NCBI GenBank assembly: GCA_019914995.1
Contig: CM034129.1
Span: 7,081,725-7,145,724, forward strand
Reading direction: 5' to 3'
Length of the DNA stretch: 64,000 bases
Origin: Acanthochlamys bracteata
Lineage: Eukaryota > Streptophyta > Magnoliopsida > Pandanales > Velloziaceae
The position numbers and the translations under genes are program-made. The stretch's first letter is position 1, and the number at the start of each line of letters is the position of its first letter. A model generated the notes under the pieces. The model was not told the origin of the DNA. It made no database searches and was given only the letters and a program-made list of their open reading frames with translations. Positions 47,504 to 60,199 of this stretch are shown piece by piece.

Positions 47504-48349
47504 TAGGGGTGGCAATATATGACCCGACACGAAAATCCGATCCGAAATCGACCTGTTTAATCAGGGTTAGGGTTGAAAAATTTGACCCGTATAAATATAT
47601 GGGTTGGGTTAGGGTTGAACAAATTTGACCCGGTTATTAAATGGGTCAACCCAGGTTAACCCGAAATTGACCCACCAACCCGAAATGTCACCTTTTGAAA
47701 GTACAATTTTTGATTTTTTCTTACCGTATAATAAAATATTGACAATAAAAATAATCGATACTAGTTATTTACAAACTATTACATTAAAATATATTTATAA
47801 TTAATTCTTTATTTTTATATCTTAGTAAAATAGTATAAGATAAAAATTATAATATTATCGAAAGTATTACTATGTAGGTATTTTTAATGACGAATTCAGA
47901 TTTCGTATAAAGATTTTTATGAAAATTTTGTTAGATAGATATATTTATCAAAAATTTTATCGAAATTATTAATATAGTATTTGTAATCATAAATTTCAGC
48001 TGTTATCATATATTTTTTAAAAATAAAAATAATATATTTTTTATATTGTAAGGACCGATGAAAACATTAAGGAATGTTGTTGAATATAATTATATATTGT
48101 CAGTAAAAATATCGTGTACTTTCATTCGAACTGATCTTATAATTTCACTAAAACTTAAAAATATAAAATTAATAATTTTAATTATTAAATGGGTCGACCC
48201 GAATTTGATCCGGTTATTAGTAGGTTGGGTTAGGGTTGACAATTTTGACCCGTATAAATTCATGAATTGGATTAGAGTTGAACAAATTTGACCCAGTTAT
48301 TAAATGGGTCGACCCGAAACCGACCCATCAATCCATATTGCCACCCTTA
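47504..48349. mobile_element. Non-autonomous hAT-like element, copy B (846 bp)
   Basis: The ends are TAGGGGTGGCAATATATG (47504) and CATATTGCCACCCTTA (to 48349). Flanking 8-mers are CACAAAAA (47496-47503) and CACAAAAG (48350-48357), one change. The body aligns with 14724-15587 over its full length. The GGGTTAGGGTTGA and GACCCG words are better preserved here. Confidence 0.9.
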
Positions 48350-48357
48350 CACAAAAG

Positions 48358-49160
48358 CTACACCCTAAACATATTAGGCATAAGAGACAGACATACTACT
48401 GTTATGATTCAAGCAGGAGAATTGGAAGCTACAGTTCAAATTCATCATTTGATGCCATGAAGAACAGGACATTAACACACGAACATAGCCACAACTGGTA
48501 ATCTTAAAGCATGCTCCAAAACTAACATTTGATAAGAAATAACACTTCGATCTATAATTTATAGAAATCTAATGAGCAATTAAAGATTTAACATCAGATC
48601 TATGCTGGTTCGAAAGTTTATAAATCTAATTTAATCTAATATCATCTAATTTAACCTACCACTACGAAGCATCAACTATATTGATTGATTGAAAGGAAGA
48701 AAGAAACCAAATCAAACAACCATGCAACAAAATTGGTTCAACTAAATGAGCACGATAGCAAAATAGATCAAATTAAACGAGAATGATAAGCACAATCGAT
48801 CTAAAACTGACCTTGCCAAAGTAGATCAAGTTTTTCCCTACGTTGTAGCTCCTTCACGACCAACCGCTCCAACCGTTCAACATCCTCGTGCGCCGATCGT
48901 GTTGCTTCTAGCAACGTCGATGATATCGTGCTGCTACCTCTTCAAAAATTCTAAACAAATTTTTTTTTCCGTGAACAAACGAATCTAATTGAATGCATCG
49001 AAGGTGGAAGAAGAGAGTAATAGGGGAGCAGAAATGAAGAATGATGAGTAGAGGCGGAGGCGGAGGCGACAAAGACTAAGGCGACGATGAAGACTGAGGT
49101 AGAGGAGATGAAGACTGTAGAGAAGAAGGTGATCGGCAGCAACGCAGGCGCTCAGGATCG
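48358..49160. other. Intergenic, nothing recognised
   Basis: 48800-49150 is slightly more GC-rich and purine-rich (GAGGCGGAGGCGGAGGCGAC around 49053) but offers no convincing exon. Confidence 0.4.
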
Positions 49161-49162
49161 AA

Positions 49163-49329
49163 GCGTGTTTGGCTTTCTATTTCCCTAACGGAGCTTTTTA
49201 ATTTTCTATTTTTTATTTTTCTTATTTTATAAATATTTAAAAAATTTATTTAAAAATTTATTTTTTTAAAAAAATAAATATAATTTTTATTTTAAAAAAA
49301 TTCTATTTTATAAGCAATTTTAAACGCCT
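49163..49329. mobile_element. Short, deleted MITE of the 256-bp family
   Basis: It keeps the start GCGTGTTTGGC, the TTTAAAAAATTTATTTAAAAA core and the end TAAGCAATTTTAAACGCC, but lacks about 90 bp of the centre. Confidence 0.6.
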
Positions 49330-49380
49330 CCGAGTGGGGAGTGAACTCACGAAAAAGGAGAAAAATGATGAACGAGAGTA

Positions 49381-50611
49381 TTAGGGCGTGTTTCAAATTA
49401 GTGGAACTCCACTTACTCTTGCAAGAATTGGAGTTCCACTAACTTTTTATGTTTCAAATACATATAGAACTGACGTAACTCTACTTCAGTAATACTGTAG
49501 CAAAAATCTTCACTTTTCCAATCTTTCACGCTTCGCGAACTGCATTTATTTTTTTGCTTTCGTCTTCTTGCAGCTTCTTTCATATCTCCTGTTGCTTCTT
49601 CTCTCCGCTTTCTCTTCCTTTTCCGGCTACCTGTTCTCCCTCTTCTTCCTCTTCTCGGTTCTCTCCTTTTTTTGGGTGCTTTTCTTCTCTTCCTCTTCCC
49701 AGTTCTTTTTTTTTCCGGTTGCTTCTCTCCTCTTCATTTTCCCGGTTCTCTTCTTTTCTAATTTCCGGCTGCATCTTCTTCATCCAATTTTTTTCTCTCA
49801 ATATTTTGCTTCAAATCTAACTCCTTTGCTGTTAAAAAGGGTTTTTTTGTTTTAATCGTTACAAGACCAATCCTTTGATCCAGATGTATCTGTCGGGAGG
49901 TAATATCGCTTAAGAATTATAATATTTGTGTTTAAAATTATTATATATTTTGTGGTATGTATATTGTAATATAATTATAATATAAATATGATATATTATA
50001 TGGTATATCAAATTGTAATGTCAATTCTGATGTTAGTTTTAGACATGTGTAATATATTTTTTAACAATGAGTATTGATGATATTACGTAATATAAGTTTG
50101 ATATATTTTATGGCATTTAATATTATATTGCTAATTTTTTTATTTGGTTATATTTTTTTATAAATCGTACTTATAAATTTGCTATTTATATTATTATTAT
50201 TATTAAAAAATTATATATTTAAATAATAAATTTAGTATACAATATATAAGTATTTTATTAATTGAGTAGGTTATACAATTATTAAATTTTATATAGGATG
50301 TATGATTAAATTTTTTCTAAAAAATAATTAGCTAGATTTATTATTTTTATTGTTTCTTTTTATAATATTATATTATTTTTAATTTAATTTAATTCTATTT
50401 TCAAATGCAATTGAAATATATAAAATTAAACTTTATTTTCAACTCACTTTTAAAAGTAATTGAAATACAAAATCTGAACTCCACTTTCAATCTATTTCTA
50501 AAATTAATTGAAATATAAAAATTAAACTACACTTCCAACTCATTTTTCAAAAAATTTTATTTTTTATTTTTTACTTTTACGAAACTTAGTTACGGACAAC
50601 TTATGCCCTTA
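49381..50611. mobile_element. 1.2-kb element with ends like the 26691 MITE
   Basis: The start TTAGGGCGTGTTTCAAATT and an end ACAACTTATGCCCTTA resemble the ends of 26691-26991. The ends also share their inner neighbourhoods: the right side (ATTTTTTACTTTTACGAAACTTAGTTA) matches the MITE's right side closely. Near the left end TTAGTGGAACTCCA and TGGAGTTCCACTAA form a 14-bp hairpin. Inside lies a CT-rich segment (49560-49800) with leader character that the small MITE lacks. No target duplication is visible. Confidence 0.6.
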
Positions 50612-53400
50612 GCGGAAGAAAAGAATTAAGGAAGAGAAGTTCATCTTCATCTTCATACGGGAGATTTTTATTATTATTCTTATACGGGAGAGAAGTTCAT
50701 CTTCATCCTGTGTACCCGTCCGTTCGGCGGGTGCAAATTTCATCTCATAGAAAATTGAAAAACACCGAAATTTAATCTGCATTTATCTTATAAAATTTTG
50801 CCATTAAAGAAAATAAATTATATAACTTGATCTCAATTCATCTCCTTTTAACATGCAAACAGGCCGTTATTTTCCTTCTACTTCTTTCTTTTTTTATTTC
50901 ATTTTCTTTTCGTTCTTACCTTCTTCTCCCGACACCACGCAGCTGAACCCCTCCAGCGCGCGATCCTCGTCGCCGGAATGCGAGCTTCTTTCCGACCTTG
51001 TTCTTTCTCCTTTTATCTCCGGCATCCTTTTTCTTTATGTTGGCATCGTTCGTGCGAGTGTAACATCGACTGCTGCTCCGGCGATGAAAACCCTATTTCT
51101 CGCCGGAGCTTCACTGTCGACAAATTAGCGGCGCGAGGCTCTGGAAAACCATCTTCCCACCTTTCTGGAGCTTTCTCCTTCATCAATTGCATCGAGTTCG
51201 AGCTCCTGTGCCGACGAGGGCTAGCTCGCCGAACGACGCAGAATCGCTCGATTTCGGTGTCCGGTGGTTGGTGGGGATGTTGTCATTCACTCCTCTGAAG
51301 TTGGTTGCAGCTGGAATTCTTTCCAAACCTAAAACCCTCCTCGGCCGGAGTTCGCCGGAATTTGGTAGGAACCCTAGATGTTCGTCGGAATCCGGCAGCA
51401 GCAGGCATTAGGTGAGTTTTGATGCCCTTTTGTCCCTTGAGTTAGCTATTGGGCCAGTGATCGATCATTCCTACTCTAGGTACCTTTGTTTCAAGAATCG
51501 GCAAACCGTTGTTGTGATACAATGTCGAATTGGCAGATTGTATCCTTTGACTCGGGTTTGGACGAGAAATTAAGTCAAGTGGTGAGCGGGTTTGTGATAG
51601 CTATGGGTTTGGGGGAAATTGCACGGACACGGTTGAGGGTTACCGTGCTACCTTTTTTTTTCTAGATTAACATTAGGTTTACGGCACATGTAATATTTGT
51701 TTGCCACTTTCGTGCATATATGATTCATCCTTCATGATGCGTTATTTGCTATGATGCATGTTTACCAAAGTTATCAAAATCCCGATTTAAATTTTAAAAT
51801 TCTACGATTTTACGATTTTACTTCACCCAAACGATCCCGATCTCAAGTAAAATCTTTTTTGAGTAAAATCACACCTAGATTCCGATTTAAATCATAAAAT
51901 CGGTAAGATTTTTATCTTTTTACGATCTTATACAATTTTACTTTTGAAGAAAATTTTGTAGTTAACTATATTTGAAAGAGCTTTTTATAAAATTATAGAG
52001 AGTTTTCTATAAAATTTTGAAGGTTTTCTGAAAAAATATAATTTTAAAAAATTTCTATAAAATATAGAGGAATTTTTTAATAAAATTTAAAAGAATTTTA
52101 ATTTTTTTAAATTTACTAAAATATTTTAGAAAAAATATTAGAAAAAACTTTTATAGAGGATCCTTAATGGTATCGAAAAAAAATTTATAAAATTTATCGG
52201 TATGTAAAATCTTACGATCTTATTTTAAAATTCCGATTTTACGATCGTACTTAAGCGAAACGATCTTATCTAGAATTCCGATTTTAACGACCTTGATGTT
52301 ACAATTAAACATGAATGTTATGCATGTTATTTGAATTATCGAGTTGCTAGTATTATGCTTAAACAGGATATTTCTAAGACAATTGAGGATGATTTTATGA
52401 TATGCTATTATTATGTTATTGCATTTAACGAAATATGAGTTGAGCAAGTTTTACAAGCATATGGATATATGTTGTATGTATATGTATGCCTATATGAAAG
52501 TATTTTCATTATATTCGGATACTCGCGCTATTTAGAGTCAGGCGAGTAAGTCATGGGCTGAGTTCAGGACTCCAGTGGGTTTGGGGAGAGTTACCCACCT
52601 ATGACCATAGTATTAGGTAGGCCCATGCGCGTGGAAGCGAGTCCTTGGCCCATTTAGACCGATCAATCGGATGGTGGTAGCCTCGGTGGGGTGCAGATGA
52701 AATATGGACACCGAGTGCTGGAGGAGATATGTGATTGGAGATTAGACTTAGTTTAGATACCCTAACTCTCTAGAGATAAATGAATTTCAAACTACTGTTT
52801 GTACCATTCCGTCATCGAGTGTCGGTTGGTGCCCCCCAAAAAGCATTGAGAAAGGTCAAGCATATATAATTATTGGATTTTTATTTTGATATTATGATTC
52901 GTTAAACTAATATATTTTGTAAAGTATTTTGACTTATCAGCTTATTTGTGTTTATATAAAATGCCATGAAATATTTATTTTATTAATTGGTTTCTTGTTT
53001 AATTATTTAGTTATCTTTAAACTTATGATTTTATACTCCTTATATAGCTCTTATTAGCAGCTATTTAATTTATTTCTTTAATTAGTTACTTAATTATTTA
53101 TTTACTTATTTAAATATATTTTAATACATTATGCTTAACTAATTATTTATTTATAATTTGGTTTTATTTTAGAATTTATTCTAGTAAGTTTGCAATGGAT
53201 ATGTTTTGCTTAAGAAGTGTTTAATAATGCTCATTATTGTATGGAAATAGTGTCACTTTCAACTTACGGTCGACAGTGTGCCTGTTTGGTTGTCGTACTT
53301 CATTGCTGCTAATAGCAGATGTTCTCCCTTTTTACCACTGTCTATTTTGTTTGTTTAGTTGATTGATTTATATCGAAGAAGCATTAGTGCAGGTGTTATA
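50612..53400. other. Repeat-like DNA with a GC-rich leader block
   Basis: 50930-51415 is GC-rich, CT- and CCGGAG-rich, and ends GGCATTAG|GTGAGTTTTG, like an untranslated first exon; no coding exon could be attached. 52530-52860 is another GC-richer block with an AGTTCAGGACTCCAGTGGG word and CCCCCCAAAAAGCATTGAG. I suspect an unrecognised LTR element or long non-coding transcript, without proof. Confidence 0.35.
51770..52310. repeat. Probable MITE with AAAATCG/CGATTTT ends
   Basis: The left side AAAATCCCGATTTAAATTTT and ACGATTTTACGATTTTAC is mirrored on the right by ATCTTACGATCTTATTTTAAA and CCGATTTTAACGACCTTGAT. The orientation of the words is imperfectly inverted and the boundaries are uncertain. 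Confidence 0.45.
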
Positions 53401-55000
53401 CGGAAGTTGTTTCTTGGAATCTCACACTAAGAGCATGAGCTTTCAAGTTGCTTCAGGGTGAGCAGCGTGGTTAGCAGACTGGTCTTTTAGAAGGTTTCCT
53501 TCTCTTATATTCAGGTAGCAAATCAAGCACTTATATAGTTTTCCCATTAATCTGATACAAAGGATACAAAGAGTGATTGGATGACCTGCTACAAGGATTT
53601 ATTGTTTGAATGGTATTCATCTTTAATCTATCTTGTATCATACTTCCTATATTAAATTAGAGCATATTTGTTGAAAAGAATATATTTTTCTTAGGCTTTG
53701 TTTAATAAATTCAGTAGTTTTCCAATTCTATGTTAATGTGTGAGTGTCTGACACCAGATGGCTTGCTTCTCCTAGCTGTTGTTAGCTAATCAAGCAATCA
53801 TTTCTTTATCTCTTCTTCATGTTGTTTTTGTTAGCAAATTTATAGCATTCCTGATAATTAGTAAGGGAGTGTTTTTATTCGCAGATATTTAGTTGAAGAG
53901 CCTGCTAGGAGGATTCACTTTTACTCTATGCATCACTCTCTCTGCCCTCTAAGAAGGCTAGAAAGCTGAGGATCCTTGTTGTTTAATGGCAGAATGAACA
54001 TCCATCAGGTTTGCTTCTCTTTGATTCAGTGTGCTTTTCTGTTTCTTAAAAACTATTTTCATTCTTGTGATATTACTAGTTAGTTTTCGTTCCAATCTAT
54101 TGCTTTTATCAGGTTGAAGATTGTCTTTACATTGAATGTGCTTTTCCATGAAGCTGCTACTCAGAAGCCTCTGTAACTTCTTTCCGGTTTTGTTGCTGTT
54201 TCACTTATAACTGGTAAGATGAAGGTAGCGTTTTCTTCTCTATTCTGTTTGCTTCTTGCATGTTTGATTATATATCTTGCCACATGTTATTGTTATGTAA
54301 ATTCTGCTTGGGTTTGAATCTTAGAGTGAATTTATGAAAATGAATTTTCTTGAATGCTGAGATAGTTAGGTCATACTTCTGATTGCTATTCCAGTGTGTG
54401 CGCACTGTGTATGTGTGTTTATGTGTGCATGCAAGCACATGTGTATAGGACGTTAAAACTAGAAGATAAAACTGGTTTTAGTTGAGAACTTCTCTTTTTT
54501 CGGCTGCTTATAATGGAGGACTTAAATGAGCTTTCTATAGTATATAAGCATTAATTTTTTATATCTGTCATGCTTGGTATTAATCTTAAGTGGTTTTAGT
54601 AGGATAATGTGGCTAATCAATGACAACAAGCAAAAGTTGCAATTATCTTTTTATAAGCCTTATCTCTAAGAAAAGTTTCTAACATTTTTGCACTTCAATA
54701 TATGAATACCCTCTTGAATGAATCTCCTGGCTGCTTCTAAAACTTTTTCCATCGGTAGATAGCAGGGTTGCTTCTTAATAATCAGAAGTGCTTTACCTAG
54801 AAGTTGCTTTTTAGAAATCTTGGTAGTTCCCTCTGGTTGTCCAAGTGTTTCACTTGTAACTTGTTAGACAAAGAGCATTGCCTTATTTTGAAGATTCCCT
54901 TTTGAAGTATTTTTTCTAAGAATTTATTTACTTACATTGATGTATGTTATTTTGTTGATGTCATAGGTTACTGGACGAGACAAAAAAGGAATTATAAATT
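53400..55000 (+). other. Non-coding DNA with diverged duplicate at 58950-59420
   Basis: Blocks such as CTTTTAGAAGGTTTCCTTCTC (53486) and GGCAGAATGAACATCCA (about 53988) recur in the same order as CTTTTAGAAGGTTCGCTTCTC (58990) and GGAAGAATGGACATAC (59159). A third pair inside this region (about 54150 and 54790) shares GAAGCTGCT/GAAGTTGCTTTT and GTTTCACTTATAACTGG/GTTTCACTTGTAACTTG. No open reading frame is conserved between copies. Confidence 0.5.
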
Positions 55001-55269
55001 AGAATGTTAGAGGAGCAACTTTGGAGTTTAAATTAAGTAAGACCAAACACAATACATGCATTGTCATTTTCATAAAAGTAGAAATGATAATAATACTATC
55101 ATTTCTATAGAGAAGAGAAGAATAAAGATAAAAATAATGCTTCGTGTTAGAGAATATTACCTAATTAAATTGTGTTGTTCCACAAAATGATAGTATTTAT
55201 TATTGATGTTCAACTATTCATAAGAAATAATTGAAGAAAATATCATGCTTAGAATTAAAATAGCATTGA

Positions 55270-55760
55270 TGAAACGGCAGGGGCTACTTGAATTATGTGG
55301 AAAATTTAAATAATACTAAAGATTAGTTTTATAAAACAATCATTGGACCTGCAATGTTATATAGCAGCAAGTGTTAGGCTATGAAAGGTCATGATGTGCA
55401 TAAAATAAATTTAGCTCAAATAAGAATGTTAAGATGAATGAGTGAGTACACTAGAATGGAAAAAATACGTATAAAATATACGCCACAAGCAGCTGTCGCG
55501 TCAATCGGGTTAAGTTAAGAAAAGGAAGTCTTAGGTGGTTAGACATATTTTGCGCTGATGTATATCTATACATAATGATGATATGTCCAATAAAGCACAT
55601 TGGAAAAGGAAGGTGTAGATGTTATAGGATAGTGGCTAAGGATTTGGAGGATTTAGCTTTTTCGCTAAATTTGATACATAATCGAACGGAATAAAAAAAT
55701 AGGATTCATATAGCTAACCCCATCGAGTCGGATAAAAGTTTAGTTTGTATTTATTGTTGG
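55270..55760 (+). pseudogene. LINE (RTE-type) reverse transcriptase 3' pseudogene
   Basis: Plus-strand reading gives NNHWTCNVI / GPAMLYSSKC-like, then MKGHDVHKINLAQIRMLR, EYTRMEKIRIKYT, CPIKHIGKGRCRCYRI and finally KNRIHIANPIESDKSLVC. These correspond to the plant RTE block PAxLYGxECW...RMLRWMxGxTR...DRIRN and the closing W..RIxxADP. Multiple stops and frameshifts are present. Confidence 0.75.
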
Positions 55761-56164
55761 AATTTATTATTCTTTGATTTTAAAGGAACTCATCACTATG
55801 ATTTTCCATATTTCATGTTTAGATTAGAGGATATTTTCTGTGCTTTCCCAGTTATTTCTTTTTTCTATTTTGCTCACCTTTATTTCAGTACTTTTAATTT
55901 TTCTTGTAGGATCAGATATCTTACATCAAGGAGATTTGTTTCAATATAGTGCGAGTGAGTTCAATTTTCAATGCTGTTTATATGTAAAAATTTGTGTTGG
56001 GGATTTCTTAAATTGGGTTTGTACCTTAAATTGACGATGAAAATGAAAGTGAAAGTGAAGATGAATAAAAAGTAGTCATTTAATTTTACCATATTTGAAT
56101 ATATAGTAAAATTAAAGGCTTCATAATAGCTGGATAAAAGGTGAAATGAGTGATTAATAGAGTA

Positions 56165-56405
56165 CTTTTTTTATAAAAGACTCAAATATTTTTCTCGAAT
56201 TATACTAATGTAACTTTATTTTAAAAAGTTAGCTCTATTTTTTATCTCAAAAAATTAAAAAAAATAAACAATAATAAAATTTTACAACTTATAGTTTTCT
56301 TGTATTTCTTAAAATTTTAAATGAATTTTGTAAACTATTGTATAAATTTTATTGAAAATGTGAAATGAAATGGAAAGACGAAATGCACTTCTAAACAACC
56401 CCGGA
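56165..56405. mobile_element. MITE of the 256-bp family, inverse orientation, diverged
   Basis: In reverse it reads GGGTTGTTTAGAAGTGCATTTC, TTTCATTTCACATTTTCAAT, ACAAAATTCATTTAAAATTTT, AATTTTATTATTGTTTATTTT, matching the family order. The left boundary is vague. Confidence 0.5.
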
Positions 56406-56650
56406 AGGTATCCCACAGGTTTGACTGAGCTCATGGATTACTGAGTAGCGTAGGACACAAACTAAAAACCGTATATACAACCTGATACTAGACTCGAACA
56501 ACTTGCATAATTTGCTTGTGCAAAATAACAACACAGGCCTCAACAACTTGATTGATCCTATCTGCTCCCTAGACAAAAAGCTGAAGGGACTTTTAGATTC
56601 TTGTTGGATCTTCTTGTTGTATGAAGCCATCAACTCCTCCTACAGAGAAA
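56391..56650 (-). other. Possible orphan exon
   Basis: After an acceptor-like TTCTCTGTAG (minus strand, about 56650) comes EELMASYNKKIQQESKSPFS, continuing openly for about 75 codons. I do not recognise it, no neighbouring exon was found, and the start of the open stretch overlaps MITE sequence at its lower end. Confidence 0.25.
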
Positions 56651-56659
56651 TCAAAAAAA

Positions 56660-58660
56660 CTGGCAGTAGTTAAGAGTACTCTTGCTGCAATTTAATAGCA
56701 GACAGAATAGAACTGTACGTTAAAATGCACAGCACCAAAATGCCACAGATCATAGTCTGCTTTCCAGTTAATTGTTGAAGACCTCTACAGATAAATAAAA
56801 CAAAGCAAATAATACAATAAAGCATTTGAGTCAGTACCTATGACAATTTTTATTTGCTGATTAACACTACAAGTTACATCCCTTGCAATGAGTTATGTCT
56901 ATTATAAAAGAGAAGAGACTTGCATAGATAGTAGGGATCCTACCATGTGATTGGTCTCAATCCCGTCCGATCAATAAGACTTATGACTCTACAACATTTC
57001 AATCACAACATGCCGTGCCACTAGAACGGTGAGAACACATTGAACAACATATAGTCATATTATATCATAGAAGATGCTAAGCACATTTTAATTTGCAAAA
57101 AAAAAAAAAGCTATGATTCAAAACGAGTTGAAAAAATTAGCAAATAGCTTTCATATCGCGTGCCCGCCGGTTCGGAGGGTACAAGTTCACCCTTAGATAA
57201 GATGAATGAGGTTAATATATGCCCCGTTCGTCTTACTTAATGGTTGCCAAACATGGTTAATGAATGCGAATTGATTTACTTTATCTTCATTCGCCTCTAT
57301 TCAATCTCAACCAAATAGGTGTAAAGTTATTTGCAGTTGAAAATACTGATTTTTACTAGGTTTAGATTGATTTAGCCACTATTTTTACTCTTTTGGTATA
57401 AACAAATTATTAATTTTTTCAATGCTTATTTTTGTCACCATGTTTTGTTATGATTTTAACACTATTTGTTCATCTTTTCTAATGATTTAGATCATATTAG
57501 CAGGTTTACTTTCTGTCCAGATGCGACAGGGCCCACATATTATTGACTTTTTTGGTAAGGATCACTTCTCTGTCTACTTCTCATAGAAGTTTATTTAAGT
57601 CGGCTTTTTATAATAAATAAGTATAAATTGTTTAAGATTTTGTAGTGATCTCTCCTGTTATTACCACTGTTATGATGTGTAGAAATAGAATGCTGACAAT
57701 CAATGACATCATTCTTGCTCTTTAGCCATTCCAAATTCAAAGTAGCAACCGAAGCTTTTCTAATTTTTGAAATTTAGTTCTCACTTTTGTTAATCTCCCC
57801 CTAACTTATACCTAGAAATTATGAATGCAGAGTACTTGCTTTATATTATTAAAGAAGCACCAAAATGTCAGGAAATAAATTATTAAAGAATTGCATGTAG
57901 TAGTGCAAACATTTACATTGAAATAGAATACAACAAGTTAAAATCTTACTTCATCTGTATTTTATTAATTTTGATTATTTGTTATTGAATTTGGTACTTT
58001 TGAAATACTGTTGTGTGCTGAGCGATATCCAACAAAGAGTAAGTTCAAAATGATCATTAATGTTAGTGCAGAATAATATGCTGAAAGCCGGAGACTACTT
58101 TCAAATGCTTGTACAGCAAGTTATCCATGTTAATAAAATATTTTAGTGTATTGTTGCTAAAAAACTTTAAAGTGGAAATGTCATGCGTATCTCTTTGTAG
58201 ATTGTGGCTTCTTTGTGCTCTTTGGTACTTACAGCAGGTCTATTGTTATCTCCACTAAGAAGTGATATCAAGGTCCAGCCTTAAGGACGGGACGTTACAG
58301 GCAAGTTATGAACTTAATTTTCCTATGCTTTTCTAAAATTTGTTTCTGTTTCACAAGCATTGTATTCTGTAGTCATTGCTGTAATTGAAGTCATTATTTG
58401 TTGGTCTAATATTGGTCTAACCAAAGTCATTTTCCCATTAATTTTCTCCGTCCATTGTGATCGATGTTAATCAGTAGTGTTCTAATGTGTAGAAAGAGCT
58501 TGTTAGAACCGGATTATGAAAAATTTTCTCTTTCATATGTATTCCTATCATTATAATGATTTTTAAGCAACAATATTTAGCGACTTCACAACTACTTTAA
58601 TTCCTTCCTGCAAGGATCATGTCTTGGAGGTTTGTTACTCAATGTGCACCCAAGCATCCA
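56660..58660. other. Intergenic stretch
   Basis: No gene was recognised. 58240-58300 contains GTGATATCAAGGTCCAGCC followed by GGACGGGACGTTACAG, wording often seen where a plant gypsy LTR meets its primer site, but no LTR partner could be found. Confidence 0.35.
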
Positions 58661-58664
58661 TCTA

Positions 58665-58943
58665 AGGAGATGTTTGACAATTCTTATGGCACTACGTTCT
58701 ATTTCAGAAAATTTTTTATTATCCCAATAGACCTTTTATAATATTTTTTAAAAATTTAAAGAACAATTTTTTTAAATTAGAAAGTACATGTGATTGTATG
58801 TCATATAATCTTTATATGCATAATTTTTATTATTCTTTTTAGGTTAAAATGTTAAGATTGTTTCCGAAAAGCCCCAAAATAAGCTTCATTTAAAAAGTGC
58901 TCCGTTAAAAAAAAATCCTTATTTTAAACACTCCCAAACGTCC
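58665..58943. mobile_element. MITE-like element, diverged
   Basis: AGGAGATGTTTGACAATTC and CACTCCCAAACGTCCTC are inverted-like ends around an AT-rich body of 279 bp; related in style to the 256-bp family, but the body does not align well. Confidence 0.5.
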
Positions 58944-59329
58944 TCTAAGATGGTATCGAAGCATCTTTGCAATATATAGCAAATAGCCTTTTAGAAGGTT
59001 CGCTTCTCTTAGTGTCCAGGTAAAAGTCGAGCATTTATAATTTTCTTGAAAATCTACTATAACAAAACTTTATTTGCAATTGAAGTCAGAGGGCCTTTTG
59101 TGAAGGTTTACTGTTTGCCCTGTGTGTTGAATAACATGGCCGAATATTCATGTTTAATGGAAGAATGGACATACTTCTCTTGCTCCTGTATTCTTTTACC
59201 TGTCTTCTTATTCACTTTTTCTTATTGACGTCCAACTGTATTCATATTCTGACCTTCATTTTTCACTTCCTACCTTCCTTTTATCTGTCTTTTTTATTAT
59301 TAATGAGTTTATATTGAAAGTGCAGTTCC

Positions 59330-59920
59330 AAAAAGCTACCACTTTAGGCAGGATTCTTCTACAACAATGTGGTATCTTTTCTTGGTCGTAAAGGAGTTTC
59401 ATCTCACAAAAGAAATCCTATTGCCGTGACATAGTAATTTAGTTTTGTGTTAAAGTATTACATCCTATAATTATCTCAGTCAAAGGAAAATGTTAAATGG
59501 ATTAAAAGTGCTTAAGAATTTAATTAGTGGTTAAGGGGTATGCATCCTTGTTGTAATTGAAAACTCAAGATAAACTTCGGATTGCCCTTGACTTAGGGAG
59601 TTGACCTCATTGAAGAACATCACCAAGATTATACTTGGGCTTTCTGCCTGTAGAAGTTTGTTTAGATAATCCGCTCAAGCTAGCTCACCTAGAAGCATCT
59701 AGATTTTCAGCTTTTGCTGCTAATATCACATTGTTTATGATTTTGAATCTCTTTATGAGTCTCATTATAACTACTTTTGAAGAAGGTTGAAAGCTAAACA
59801 TCAGGGTCATTTAGTTAGAATTTTTCTGCAGAAATATATATCATTTACATGGTTGCAAAGGAGTTTCATCCAGCAAATATAAAGGCCTTTTGCTGTGTGA
59901 CGTAGTTTAGGTAACCTCCC
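59330..59920 (+). repeat. Diverged direct repeat about 460 bp apart
   Basis: GTAAAGGAGTTTCATCTC with CCTATTGCCGTGACATAGT (59388-59440) recurs as GCAAAGGAGTTTCATCCAG with CTTTTGCTGTGTGACGTAGT (59853-59912), each preceded by a TTCTNCA stretch. No coding capacity is shared. Confidence 0.55.
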
Positions 59921-60199
59921 TCGAAATCTGTGTAAGTTGACATGTAGTTGGTAAGTAGCACTATGAAAATCAATTGCCTACAAATGTTCATTGCCCCATT
60001 TGGTTTTCATTTTGTATCTCCAGGTCTGGCTCCATATCGTTTGATTTCTGGATAGCTGCAACACATAACGCGTTGCAGCTGCAGCTAATGCTTGTTGGAA
60101 ATTCATGTTTCTTCAGTGTGAGCGATGAAACAAGTAATCGTCTTCCTGCTTACTTAAGCAGCAAGTTCTTTCTAGGATTTCATGACTCATTGTGGAGTT

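Noticed and set aside
49554..49855. Serine/phenylalanine-rich plus-strand open frames
   Set aside because: They come from a CT-rich low-complexity tract inside a mobile element; two frames are open at once, which argues against coding.
50930..51411. Plus-strand open frames in the GC-rich block
   Set aside because: Three overlapping short frames, no recognisable domain, no attached downstream exon; more like an untranslated leader.
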